Source: Candidatus Zhuqueibacterota bacterium (GTDB taxonomy: Bacteria; KSB1; UBA2214). From it: a stretch of 14,850 bases of DNA. Of this stretch, positions 6,590-14,850 are shown piece after piece. The DNA is taken from contig JAKJDB010000017.1 in the NCBI GenBank assembly GCA_022706175.1, positions 1 to 14,850 of the forward strand, written 5' to 3'. Numbering within the stretch: the first letter of the stretch is position 1; each line of letters opens with the position of its first letter. A program made the position numbers and the translations under genes. The notes under the pieces are model-generated. The model saw only the letters and a list, made by a program, of their open reading frames with translations. It had not been told where the DNA came from and ran no database searches.

Positions 6590-7594
6590 ATGATCAAAAA
6601 ATATCGTCACCACTGGAAACTGATCCTTGGCCTGTTGTTCAGCCTGCTGTTCCTTTACCTGGCCTTCCGCCGGGTGGAATTCAAGCACATGGCCGCCGCT
6701 CTGGCCTCCGTGGACTATTGGTATGTTCTGCCCACCATCGCCGTCATCCTGCTCAGCCTTTGGCTGCGGGCCTGGCGCTGGCGCTATTTTCTCCTGCCTC
6801 TGCAAAACGTGGCGATGACGCCGCTGTTCAATTCGCTGCTGATCGGTTATCTGTTCAATATTTTTCTTCCAGCCCATCTCGGCGAAATCGTTCGCGCCTA
6901 TGTGCTGGCGCGCAAGACGCCGCTCACCGCCACCGCCGCCTTTGGCACCATCGTGATCGAACGCATCATCGACGTCCTCGCCATGCTGCTGCTCCTGGCT
7001 GCCGCCATGATCGTATATCCGTTTCCCCAATGGGTAAAGACCGGCGGCTATCTCACAAGCGCTCTTGTCGTACTGCTCTTCGTCCTGCTGATGGTGATGA
7101 AAAAATACCGCTCGTTCTCTCTGCGTCTGCTGGACCGGATCACCCGGCCGCTCTCGGCGGGACTGGCAGCCAGACTCACTCACATGCTGGACTCTTTTAT
7201 TCGGGGCATTCTACCGCTGCAAAAAAAATCACACTATCTCATCGTCGCTTTGCAGTCGATCGCGTTGTGGGCTTGTTACGGTTACATCTTTCAACTGGTA
7301 CTGCACGCTTTTGATTTCATCCATCTTTATCAGTTGCCCTGGACAGCCGCTCTGGTGTTGCTGGTGATCACCACCTTTGGCGTCCTCGTGCCCTCTTCAC
7401 CGGGTTATGTGGGCACCTATCACTATCTCTGTCAGGTCTCGCTGGGACTGTTCGGCGTGCCGGCCAGCCCGGCTCTTACCTACGCGCTCGTCATGCACGG
7501 CATAAACTTTTTCCCCGTTTTGATTCTCGGTCTGATCATCCTCTCCAGGGAGGGATTGAGCATCTCGAGCGTGCGCAAAGAGACCGGCGCCTGA
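6590..7594 (+). CDS. Flippase-like integral membrane protein (LPG synthase TM-region family)
   Basis: A 334-residue polytopic inner-membrane protein of the UPF0104/YbhN-AglD2 type, related to the transmembrane part of lysylphosphatidylglycerol synthases. About seven to eight hydrophobic segments are visible, the first at residues 10-27 and later ones near 42-60, 80-98, 120-145, 155-172, 215-235, 250-270 and 295-320. Family motifs are LRAWRWRYFL (residues 59-68), NIFLPAHLGEIVRAYVLAR in the first third, IVIERIIDVLAML, and VPSSPGYVGTYHYL near the C-terminus. The catalytic, soluble aminoacyl-transferase domain of MprF is absent, so lipid or polyprenyl-linked glycan movement is the usual guess, not lysyl transfer. 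GGAG at 6578-6581 lies eight bases before the start. It converges on sbcC with only ten bases between the stops. Confidence 0.88.
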   Translation: MIKKYRHHWKLILGLLFSLLFLYLAFRRVEFKHMAAALASVDYWYVLPTIAVILLSLWLRAWRWRYFLLPLQNVAMTPLFNSLLIGYLFNIFLPAHLGEIVRAYVLARKTPLTATAAFGTIVIERIIDVLAMLLLLAAAMIVYPFPQWVKTGGYLTSALVVLLFVLLMVMKKYRSFSLRLLDRITRPLSAGLAARLTHMLDSFIRGILPLQKKSHYLIVALQSIALWACYGYIFQLVLHAFDFIHLYQLPWTAALVLLVITTFGVLVPSSPGYVGTYHYLCQVSLGLFGVPASPALTYALVMHGINFFPVLILGLIILSREGLSISSVRKETGA

Positions 7595-7604
7595 GCCCGC
7601 CGCA

Positions 7605-10003
<2,399 letters not shown>

Positions 10004-10007
<4 letters not shown>

Positions 10008-11110
10008 ATGTCCAGATACCTATAACCCAATTGCATCAGCCGCTGTTTATCCCAGTGCGGCTCCTCCACGGCTTCCAGATAACGGCCGAATTCCACCGGC
10101 AGGGATTCGATGCGTTCGTTCACCCGATGCACCGCGTCCTCGGCTTCCGCCGGGCGGATGATCTTTTCAAGCTGCAGCGCATGCTCGAACAGACTGTCCA
10201 GCCGTGCGGTCTCGAGCTGAAGAAAGACCGAGGCGTTGACCTCGTTCAAAGTGAGTTGAACCACTGCGCCGTCCGGACAGGTGCGGCTCAGCCGATCCGC
10301 CTGCTCGTAGATATCCGCAGCGGAAAGTTTTCGACACTCCAGCACCGGCAACCGCAGCATCGGACGAACGGCCAGCTCGAAAAAATTTTTCTTGCCCGAG
10401 TCGAGATCCACTTCCAGCAAACCGCAGGGGTGCTCGCTCTGCGACAGACTGGTGCGTTCCGTGGAGCCGCTGTAGCGGATGTGTTCGCGAATGGCAAGAG
10501 GCTTGTGGTAATGACCCAGGGCGATGTAATCGAACGGACCCGCCGCGGTCGCATCCAGGTCCGGCAGCCGCTGCTCGTTGAACTCGCCCATGCCATAGCT
10601 GCCGCCGCTCCAGGCGCCGTGGGTCAGCAGCACCTGATGGGCCGCTCCCTCGCAGCGGGTCACGGCACAGACCGCCGCCTCCAGCTCTTCGGTGAGCGAG
10701 CAGTGGGGAATGCAATGCACCGCCACGGATTGAATGATGTGGCATTCATACCGGCTCTCATAAACCGGAAACACGTTTGGAAAAAGGGCCAGGGATTCAA
10801 AGATGGAACCGGTCGAACGAATGCGCGGCGTCTCATGGTTGCCGGAGACGATCACCATCGGGATGCCGGCGCTGCTGACCTTTTGGATGCCCTCCAGGGC
10901 CACGCGGATGGCGCGGTTGTTAGGCCGCGGCGTGTGAAACAGGTCGCCGGCATGCAGCACCAGATCCGGCTGCAACGACAAAATGAGCGCAATGGCTTGC
11001 TCCCAGGCCTGGTACACATCCTGTTCGCGTTGATTGAGCCCGGTCTGCGGATCCGTGCGGTAATATTCGGAAAATCCCAGATGGGTGTCGGAAAAATGAA
11101 CCAGTCGCAT
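10004..11110 (-). CDS. sbcD: SbcD/Mre11-type nuclease subunit
   Basis: A 368-residue metallophosphoesterase nuclease that works with SbcC. The phosphodiesterase motifs are intact: SDTHLG (Asp8, His10), HAGDLFH (Asp56), VSGNHE (Asn91, His92), LLTHGAW and LGHYHK near the middle. The C-terminal third is the capping and SbcC-binding part. The start at 11110 is chosen because the protein then begins MRLVHFSDTHLG, as the family does, and AGGAG (minus strand, 11116-11120) lies five bases upstream. The open frame extends further upstream to 11203, and an in-frame ATG 21 bases upstream (MSHAGAF) remains possible but lacks support. It is first in a two-gene operon with sbcC. The upstream region carries repeated CATGGG hexamers. 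Confidence 0.95.
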
Positions 11111-11121
11111 GAAGGCTCCTG

Positions 11122-11199
11122 CATGGGACATGGGCCTGCCCAAATCCCTGAAACTGTGGCATGGGCTAAACACTGGCGAAAGATCCAGGCCGGCCCATG
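11122..11199. repeat. Cluster of CATGGG hexamers upstream of sbcD
   Basis: CATGGG occurs at 11122-11127, 11129-11134 and 11160-11165, and its complement CCCATG at 11194-11199. The second and fourth copies extend to a perfect 8-base inverted repeat, CATGGGCC (11129-11136) and GGCCCATG (11192-11199). Two copies abut the sbcD Shine-Dalgarno. It could be a protein-binding array or a leader-RNA structure; no function is established. Confidence 0.45.
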
Positions 11200-11252
11200 G
11201 CATCGGTTGGAAACCGCCGAAAACATCATATGTTTTTATTATATTTAAAATA

Positions 11253-11273
11253 GCAAATGATGCCTGGTTGCTC
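11253..11273. promoter_or_regulatory. Inverted repeat, possible enhancer site for the sigma-54 regulator
   Basis: AGCAA (11253-11257) and TTGCT (11269-11273) form an inverted repeat with 11 bases between the arms, in an AT-rich stretch just upstream of the -24 element. The spacing suits a dimer of a Fis-type helix-turn-helix protein. The arms are short, so this is tentative. Confidence 0.25.
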
Positions 11274-11291
11274 CGGATATTTTAAGAAAAC

Positions 11292-11307
11292 AGGCACAGC
11301 TTTTGCT
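11292..11307 (+). promoter_or_regulatory. Sigma-54 (-24/-12) promoter for the NtrC-type regulator
   Basis: The 16 bases AGGCACAGCTTTTGCT fit the sigma-54 consensus TGGCACRNNNNTTGCW at every defined position except the first. GG is at 11293-11294 and GC at 11305-11306, with exactly ten bases between. Transcription would begin near 11318, leaving a leader of about 60 bases before the ATG at 11377. The downstream gene is itself a sigma-54 activator, which fits autoregulation. Confidence 0.75.
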
Positions 11308-11376
11308 TTCTCGTCTGCAGATCGAGGGTGAGTATCGCGCTCACCACGGCTGATTCTAGAAGAGGAAGAACAGGAT

Positions 11377-12801
11377 ATGAAAAAGTCACTCTTAATCATC
11401 GACGCGGACGAAAATGCGCACAGACTCTTGAAGGTTTTCAACGCCGCCGGACACACCGCCGCCGTAGTCGAAGACGTTGAACAGGGGCTCAACCTGCTCA
11501 AAGAGGCTTCAGCCTATGACGGCGCCTTATTGGACGTCAATCTGTTTAACGGCAACCTGATCAAAAGCATCTCCGAGATCAAGACGATCAGGAAGAACCT
11601 GCTCGTGGTGTTGCTGGGACGTCTGGAGCCGCCGGCCCTGGTAGAATGCGTCAGGCATGGCGCGGACGGGATCATCGATCAGCCGCTTGAACAGCCTGCA
11701 CAGGTGGTCCGTTTTGTCGAACAGCAATTCAAGAAATACCCGGAGGCGTCCAGCGCTGCCGAGTCGCAGAAAGAGCTCGAACAGATGATCGCCGACAGCT
11801 ATCCGCTGGTGGGCCAGGGACGGGTGATCATGGATTTAAAGCGATTGATTCAGAAAATCGCCCCCTTGGATTCGACCATTCTCATCACCGGCGAAACCGG
11901 CACCGGTAAAGAGGTGGTGGCGCGCATGATCCATTCCCTCAGTCCGCATCGCAACAACAACTTTATCGCAGTTCATTGCGGCGGCATTCCGGACACGCTG
12001 CTGGAGAGCACGCTTTTCGGGCATGAAAAAGGCTCTTTCACTGGAGCGTTCCGCACCCACAAAGGTCACTTTGAAGTGGCGGACAAGGGGACCATCTTTC
12101 TCGACGAGATCGGCGACACCACGTCCTCCTTTCAGGTCAAACTGCTGAGGGTGCTGCAGGACAAGCAATTTCGCCGCATCGGCGGCACCGAAGTGCTGAC
12201 CACCGGCGCGCGCATCATCGCGGCCACCAACCGTGATCTGACGCAGATGATCAAAGAGGGCACGTTCCGCGAAGATCTCTATTTCCGTCTCAATGTGATC
12301 ACGCTGCGGGTGTCGCCGTTGCGTGAACGGTGTGAGGACATCCCGCTGCTGATCCGCCACTTTGTCCACCTGTTTTCGAAAAAGCACAATCATCTGGGCG
12401 TCTATTTAAAACCGGACACCATCGACATTCTGCAACGGCAGTACTGGCGCGGCAACGTCCGCGAGCTGGAGAACGTCATCGAACGGCTGGTGGCGCTCTC
12501 GGATTCCGACTGGATCGGGCCTGAGGAGCTGCCGGCAGACTATTTGAAAGCGCCGGAAACCCATATCCTCGAAAGCCTGCCTCTGTACCCCTATGCAGAA
12601 GCCAAGGATCTGTTTGAAAAAGAGTACATCACCAAACTGCTCATCCAGAGCAACGGCAACATCTCCAAGGCGGCGCGGCTGGCTGGAATGCCGCGACAAA
12701 ATCTTCACCTCAAAATCAGAAAGCACAAGATAAAATCAGAAACGCTGCGCACTCATCAGCCGGCAAAACAGGAAACGCCGGTCAGTCCGAATAATAACTA
12801 G
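11377..12801 (+). CDS. NtrC-type sigma-54 activator with degenerate receiver domain
   Basis: A 474-residue enhancer-binding protein. Residues 1-116 are receiver-like, with the candidate phospho-acceptor Asp53 (ALLDVNL) and Asp9. The second acidic-pocket residue is Ala10, the switch Ser/Thr position is Leu80 or Gly81, and the conserved Lys before Pro is Gln102 (DQPLE). The AAA+ domain spans about 142-380: Walker A GETGTGKE (172-179), GSFTGA loop (219-224) that contacts sigma-54, Walker B TIFLDE (239-244), AATNRDL, EDLYFRLN, and WRGNVRELENVIERL. A Fis-type helix-turn-helix near 420-455 (NISKAARLAGMPRQNLHLKI) binds DNA. The 20-residue tail is polar. GAGGAA at 11362-11367 serves as Shine-Dalgarno. 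No histidine kinase lies nearby, so the input is unknown; binding-partner or concentration control is possible. It converges on the lipoprotein gene 19 bases away. Confidence 0.95.
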   Translation: MKKSLLIIDADENAHRLLKVFNAAGHTAAVVEDVEQGLNLLKEASAYDGALLDVNLFNGNLIKSISEIKTIRKNLLVVLLGRLEPPALVECVRHGADGIIDQPLEQPAQVVRFVEQQFKKYPEASSAAESQKELEQMIADSYPLVGQGRVIMDLKRLIQKIAPLDSTILITGETGTGKEVVARMIHSLSPHRNNNFIAVHCGGIPDTLLESTLFGHEKGSFTGAFRTHKGHFEVADKGTIFLDEIGDTTSSFQVKLLRVLQDKQFRRIGGTEVLTTGARIIAATNRDLTQMIKEGTFREDLYFRLNVITLRVSPLRERCEDIPLLIRHFVHLFSKKHNHLGVYLKPDTIDILQRQYWRGNVRELENVIERLVALSDSDWIGPEELPADYLKAPETHILESLPLYPYAEAKDLFEKEYITKLLIQSNGNISKAARLAGMPRQNLHLKIRKHKIKSETLRTHQPAKQETPVSPNNN

Positions 12802-12820
12802 AACCGCTGTTCAAAAGGAA

Positions 12821-13522
12821 TCACTCTTTTCCCCGCAGGTGCCGGTCAAAAAACAGCACCAGCGCGCGCCGGATGATCGGTTCGCGGTCCGTGTGCAGCA
12901 GTTCAACGCCGCTCTGCCGGGTCGCCAGCCAGACGACTTTCTTAGGCTCAGCCAGGCGGGCGTACCATAGCGAAAGCGGATCAGAATCCTGCGGCGCCTG
13001 TTCGCCGGCCAAAAGCAGCAACAGAGGCCGCCCCTGCCAGGAGTCAAACCAAAGGCTGTCCAGACCGGAGATCTCTTTTCCCGGCGTCAGCAACGCGGCG
13101 CCGCTCACGTCCAAGCCCTGAGCAGCCACCTGCAAACAGGGCATGGCAGCAGCGGCATCCGCCACAACGCCAAGTTTAAGATGCGGATGCTCGTTGCGCA
13201 AGCGGCCGACAAGCCGTTGCAGACCGCTGACCACGCTCTGCGGCACCCCCTCCTTATTGGGAAGCACTGCCGAAACTACCAGATAGCCCTGCACAGCCAT
13301 GCGCACTGCGGTGTCCTGCCACTGGTCCTGGGCAGCGGACGAGCTGCAGGACAGCAGAACCACGGCCTCGGGCTTTTTATCCCGGTGCAGGTACAGCTGC
13401 GCTGAAGGCAGTCCCTCGGTCGCCTCGGTCCGTGGCAGCGATTGGATCTTTACTCTATCGTCAAACGCCGGCTGACAGGCCGCCAGCCCGGCCAGTATGA
13501 CGGACAGGACAATTCGATTCAT
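12821..13522 (-). CDS. Putative alpha/beta-hydrolase-like lipoprotein lacking the nucleophile
   Basis: A 233-residue protein starting at the ATG at 13522; an upstream in-frame TTG adds only two residues. Residues 1-16 form a lipoprotein signal ending in the lipobox LAAC with Cys16. Gln follows it, so outer-membrane sorting is expected if the usual rule applies. The body resembles dienelactone-hydrolase-like alpha/beta hydrolases: strand AVVLLSC (53-59), helix and VQGYLVVSAVLP (77-88), LKLGVVADAAAAM (115-127), PLLLLLAGEQAP, and a late LLHTDREPI with a candidate His before the C-terminal helix. The strand-turn-helix that should carry GxSxG reads VVADAAAA, so the nucleophilic Ser or Cys is absent. 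It is probably non-catalytic or binding, or a related fold I cannot name. It is divergent from the OPT gene. Confidence 0.65.
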   Translation of the reverse strand: MNRIVLSVILAGLAACQPAFDDRVKIQSLPRTEATEGLPSAQLYLHRDKKPEAVVLLSCSSSAAQDQWQDTAVRMAVQGYLVVSAVLPNKEGVPQSVVSGLQRLVGRLRNEHPHLKLGVVADAAAAMPCLQVAAQGLDVSGAALLTPGKEISGLDSLWFDSWQGRPLLLLLAGEQAPQDSDPLSLWYARLAEPKKVVWLATRQSGVELLHTDREPIIRRALVLFFDRHLRGKE

Positions 13523-13560
13523 AGGCAATGGACATCCATTTTTGCTTGCATCGTTGCAGT

Positions 13561-13589
13561 AATATAAACTTTTTCTCTATTTTATGAAA
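13561..13589 (-). promoter_or_regulatory. Weak promoter candidate for the lipoprotein gene
   Basis: On the minus strand TATATT (13561-13566) is preceded, after 17 bases, by TTTCAT (13584-13589). The -10 matches the consensus 5/6 and the -35 is poor. It lies about 40 bases before the start codon, in the AT-rich part of the divergent gap. Confidence 0.3.
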
Positions 13590-13631
13590 TGATTTTTCTC
13601 CCTGCCGCTGTCCCGCCCATCCACTTTGTCC

Positions 13632-13660
13632 TTGCTTTATCACATGGTATTTTCTATATT
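13632..13660 (+). promoter_or_regulatory. Sigma-70-like promoter candidate for the OPT transporter
   Basis: TTGCTT (13632-13637) and TATATT (13655-13660) are separated by exactly 17 bases, 31 bases before the start codon. The -10 matches the consensus 5/6 and the -35 3/6. It is the best-placed candidate in the 169-base divergent gap. Confidence 0.4.
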
Positions 13661-13691
13661 TTTCAACCATGGACCAAGCAAAGGAGAACGT

Positions 13692-14850
13692 ATGGAGCCG
13701 AGCAAACGTACCCTGCCTGAAAACGCCTACCGCCCACTCAAAGAAGGTGAGTCGTACCAGCCGGTGGTGCCGTCGAGCCGGAAAATGCCGGAGGTCACCC
13801 GCTACTCTTTGATCTGGGGATTAATCTACGCGGCGGTGTTTTCCATGGCCGCAGCCTATCTGGGCCTCAAGATCGGCCAGGTGTTCGAGGCAGCCATCCC
13901 CATCGCCATTCTGGCGGTCGGCGCCTCGGCGTTTCTACACCGCAAGGACGCTCTGCTGGAAAACGTCATCATCCAATCCATCGGCGCCGCCTCGGGCGTG
14001 GTGGTGGCCGGCGCCATCTTTACCATTCCGGCCATCTATATTCTCAAACTGGAGATCCACTTTTATCAGATCTTTCTCGCCTCGCTATTAGGCGGCTTTC
14101 TCGGCATTCTCTTTATGATCCCGTTCCGCAAATATTTCGTCCAGGAAATGCACGGACAGTTTCCCTTTCCCGAGGCCACAGCCACTACCGAAGTGCTGGT
14201 CGCCGGCGAGTCGGGCGGCAGTCAGGCCAAAGTGCTGATCAAAGCCATGATCGTCGGCGGTCTGTATGATTTCATCATCGGCACCTTTCACTGGTGGAGT
14301 GAAGTGTTTACCTCCCGCGCCGTGCCCTTTCTCGCCGGGCTGGCGGATAAATGGAAGCTGGTCTTCCGCATCAACGTCGGCGCCGCCGTGCTGGGATTGG
14401 GCTACATCGTCGGCCTGCAGTACTCGGCCATCATCGCCGCCGGCTCTTTCGTCTCCTGGTTTCTGCTGGTGCCGTTGGTCTATTATTTCGGCCAGAATCT
14501 GGCGTTGCCCTTTGGCAACACCACCCAACTGATCAGCGCCATGTCCGCGGAGCAGATTTTCTTCACCTACGTGCGTCACATCGGCATCGGCGGCATCGCC
14601 TGCGCCGGCATCATCGGCATCATCCGTTCGTCGAAAATCATCGGCGGCGCACTCAAGCTGGCCTGGCACGAGCTCACCGGCAAAAGCAAAAAAAACGCGA
14701 CGGATGACAGCCGCACCAGCCGGGATCTTTCCATGAGCGCCATCGCCGCGGGCATCGCCCTGACCGCTCTGCTGGTGTTGCTGTTCTTTCAATTCGGCGT
14801 AGTGCACAACTGGACTCAGGCCGTCGTCGGCCTGCTCATCGTTCTGATCA
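13692..14850 (+). CDS. OPT-family oligopeptide/metal transporter, N-terminal part (runs off window)
   Basis: An open frame with no stop to the window end, at least 386 residues of what is normally a protein of about 600-700. AAGGAG at 13681-13686 lies five bases before the ATG. After a polar N-terminus of about 35 residues, a series of hydrophobic segments follows, beginning YSLIWGLIYAAVFSMAAAYL, with the OPT-type signature QFPFPEATATTEVL near residue 157-170 and a loop IGTFHWWSEVF. Further membrane segments with Gly-rich turns (GLGYIVGLQYSAIIAAG, RHIGIGGIACAGIIGII) continue to a polar loop GKSKKNATDDSRTS and another membrane segment at the edge. OPT proteins import small peptides or metal-siderophore complexes across the inner membrane; the substrate cannot be read here. 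Divergently transcribed from the lipoprotein gene. Confidence 0.92.
   Translation, partial: MEPSKRTLPENAYRPLKEGESYQPVVPSSRKMPEVTRYSLIWGLIYAAVFSMAAAYLGLKIGQVFEAAIPIAILAVGASAFLHRKDALLENVIIQSIGAASGVVVAGAIFTIPAIYILKLEIHFYQIFLASLLGGFLGILFMIPFRKYFVQEMHGQFPFPEATATTEVLVAGESGGSQAKVLIKAMIVGGLYDFIIGTFHWWSEVFTSRAVPFLAGLADKWKLVFRINVGAAVLGLGYIVGLQYSAIIAAGSFVSWFLLVPLVYYFGQNLALPFGNTTQLISAMSAEQIFFTYVRHIGIGGIACAGIIGIIRSSKIIGGALKLAWHELTGKSKKNATDDSRTSRDLSMSAIAAGIALTALLVLLFFQFGVVHNWTQAVVGLLIVLI

Noticed and set aside
6539..7183. 214-codon minus-strand frame opposite the flippase-like gene
   Set aside because: Repetitive Gln/Glu/Gly/Asp-rich translation typical of the complement of hydrophobic codons; the opposite strand has family motifs.
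10031..11248. 405-codon plus-strand frame opposite sbcD
   Set aside because: Antisense to all SbcD motifs, with no recognisable domain and no good start signal.
14088..14807. 239-codon minus-strand frame at the right end
   Set aside because: It mirrors the membrane-spanning codons of the OPT transporter, giving an Asp/Gln/Gly/His-rich sequence; the plus-strand frame is clearly the real gene although it has no stop in the window.

Overview
This is a moderately GC-rich (by eye), densely coded bacterial chromosome segment with 14 recognisable protein genes, no RNA genes, no insertion sequences and no CRISPR array. Two lipoprotein-type signals (one of them also twin-arginine), an SbcCD nuclease, a sigma-54 enhancer-binding protein with a near-consensus -24/-12 promoter, and an OPT-family transporter point to an uncultured diderm bacterium. 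The overall look suggests the FCB/Calditrichota/candidate division KSB1 neighbourhood, but that is a weak inference from gene content, not a phylogenetic result.

Layout. (1) 53-2292, plus strand: a DUF985/cupin_5 protein followed by a Tat-exported putative lipoprotein with an alpha/alpha-toroid-like sequence. (2) 2289-5538, minus strand: a compact five-gene operon, in transcription order two tandem thymidylate-kinase-like P-loop proteins, a 113-residue unknown, a Ppx/GppA phosphatase and an HD-domain protein that matches the C-terminal half of full-length Ppx. Gaps are 30 bases or less and two junctions overlap. (3) 5669-6493, minus: a sugar phosphate isomerase/epimerase-like TIM barrel. (4) 6590-7594, plus: a flippase-like membrane protein (lysylphosphatidylglycerol synthase transmembrane-region family). 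(5) 7605-11110, minus: the sbcD-sbcC pair, with an ATGA overlap. (6) 11377-12801, plus: an NtrC-type regulator with a degenerate receiver domain and its own sigma-54-type promoter. (7) 12821-13522, minus: an alpha/beta-hydrolase-like lipoprotein with no visible nucleophile. (8) 13692 to the window end, plus: the N-terminal part of an OPT-family transporter that runs off the edge.

Most interesting is region 2. The two kinase-like proteins share features with each other that canonical dTMP kinases lack, and both have lost residues expected for thymidylate recognition. The second also has Arg in place of the Walker A Lys. Together with a split exopolyphosphatase they look like a dedicated phosphate, polyphosphate or nucleotide module, possibly with an active and a degenerate subunit paired. 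That is a hypothesis; the residue changes themselves are read directly. Second in interest is the regulator at 11377, which appears to be expressed from a sigma-54 promoter (probable autoregulation) and whose receiver keeps the phospho-acceptor Asp but lacks most of the other switch residues.

Three convergent gene pairs meet with an overlap of 4 bases or gaps of 10 and 19 bases, leaving no room for ordinary intrinsic terminators. No stretch longer than about 300 bases lacks a gene. The longest gap (11111-11376) holds the regulator's promoter and a cluster of CATGGG repeats next to sbcD.
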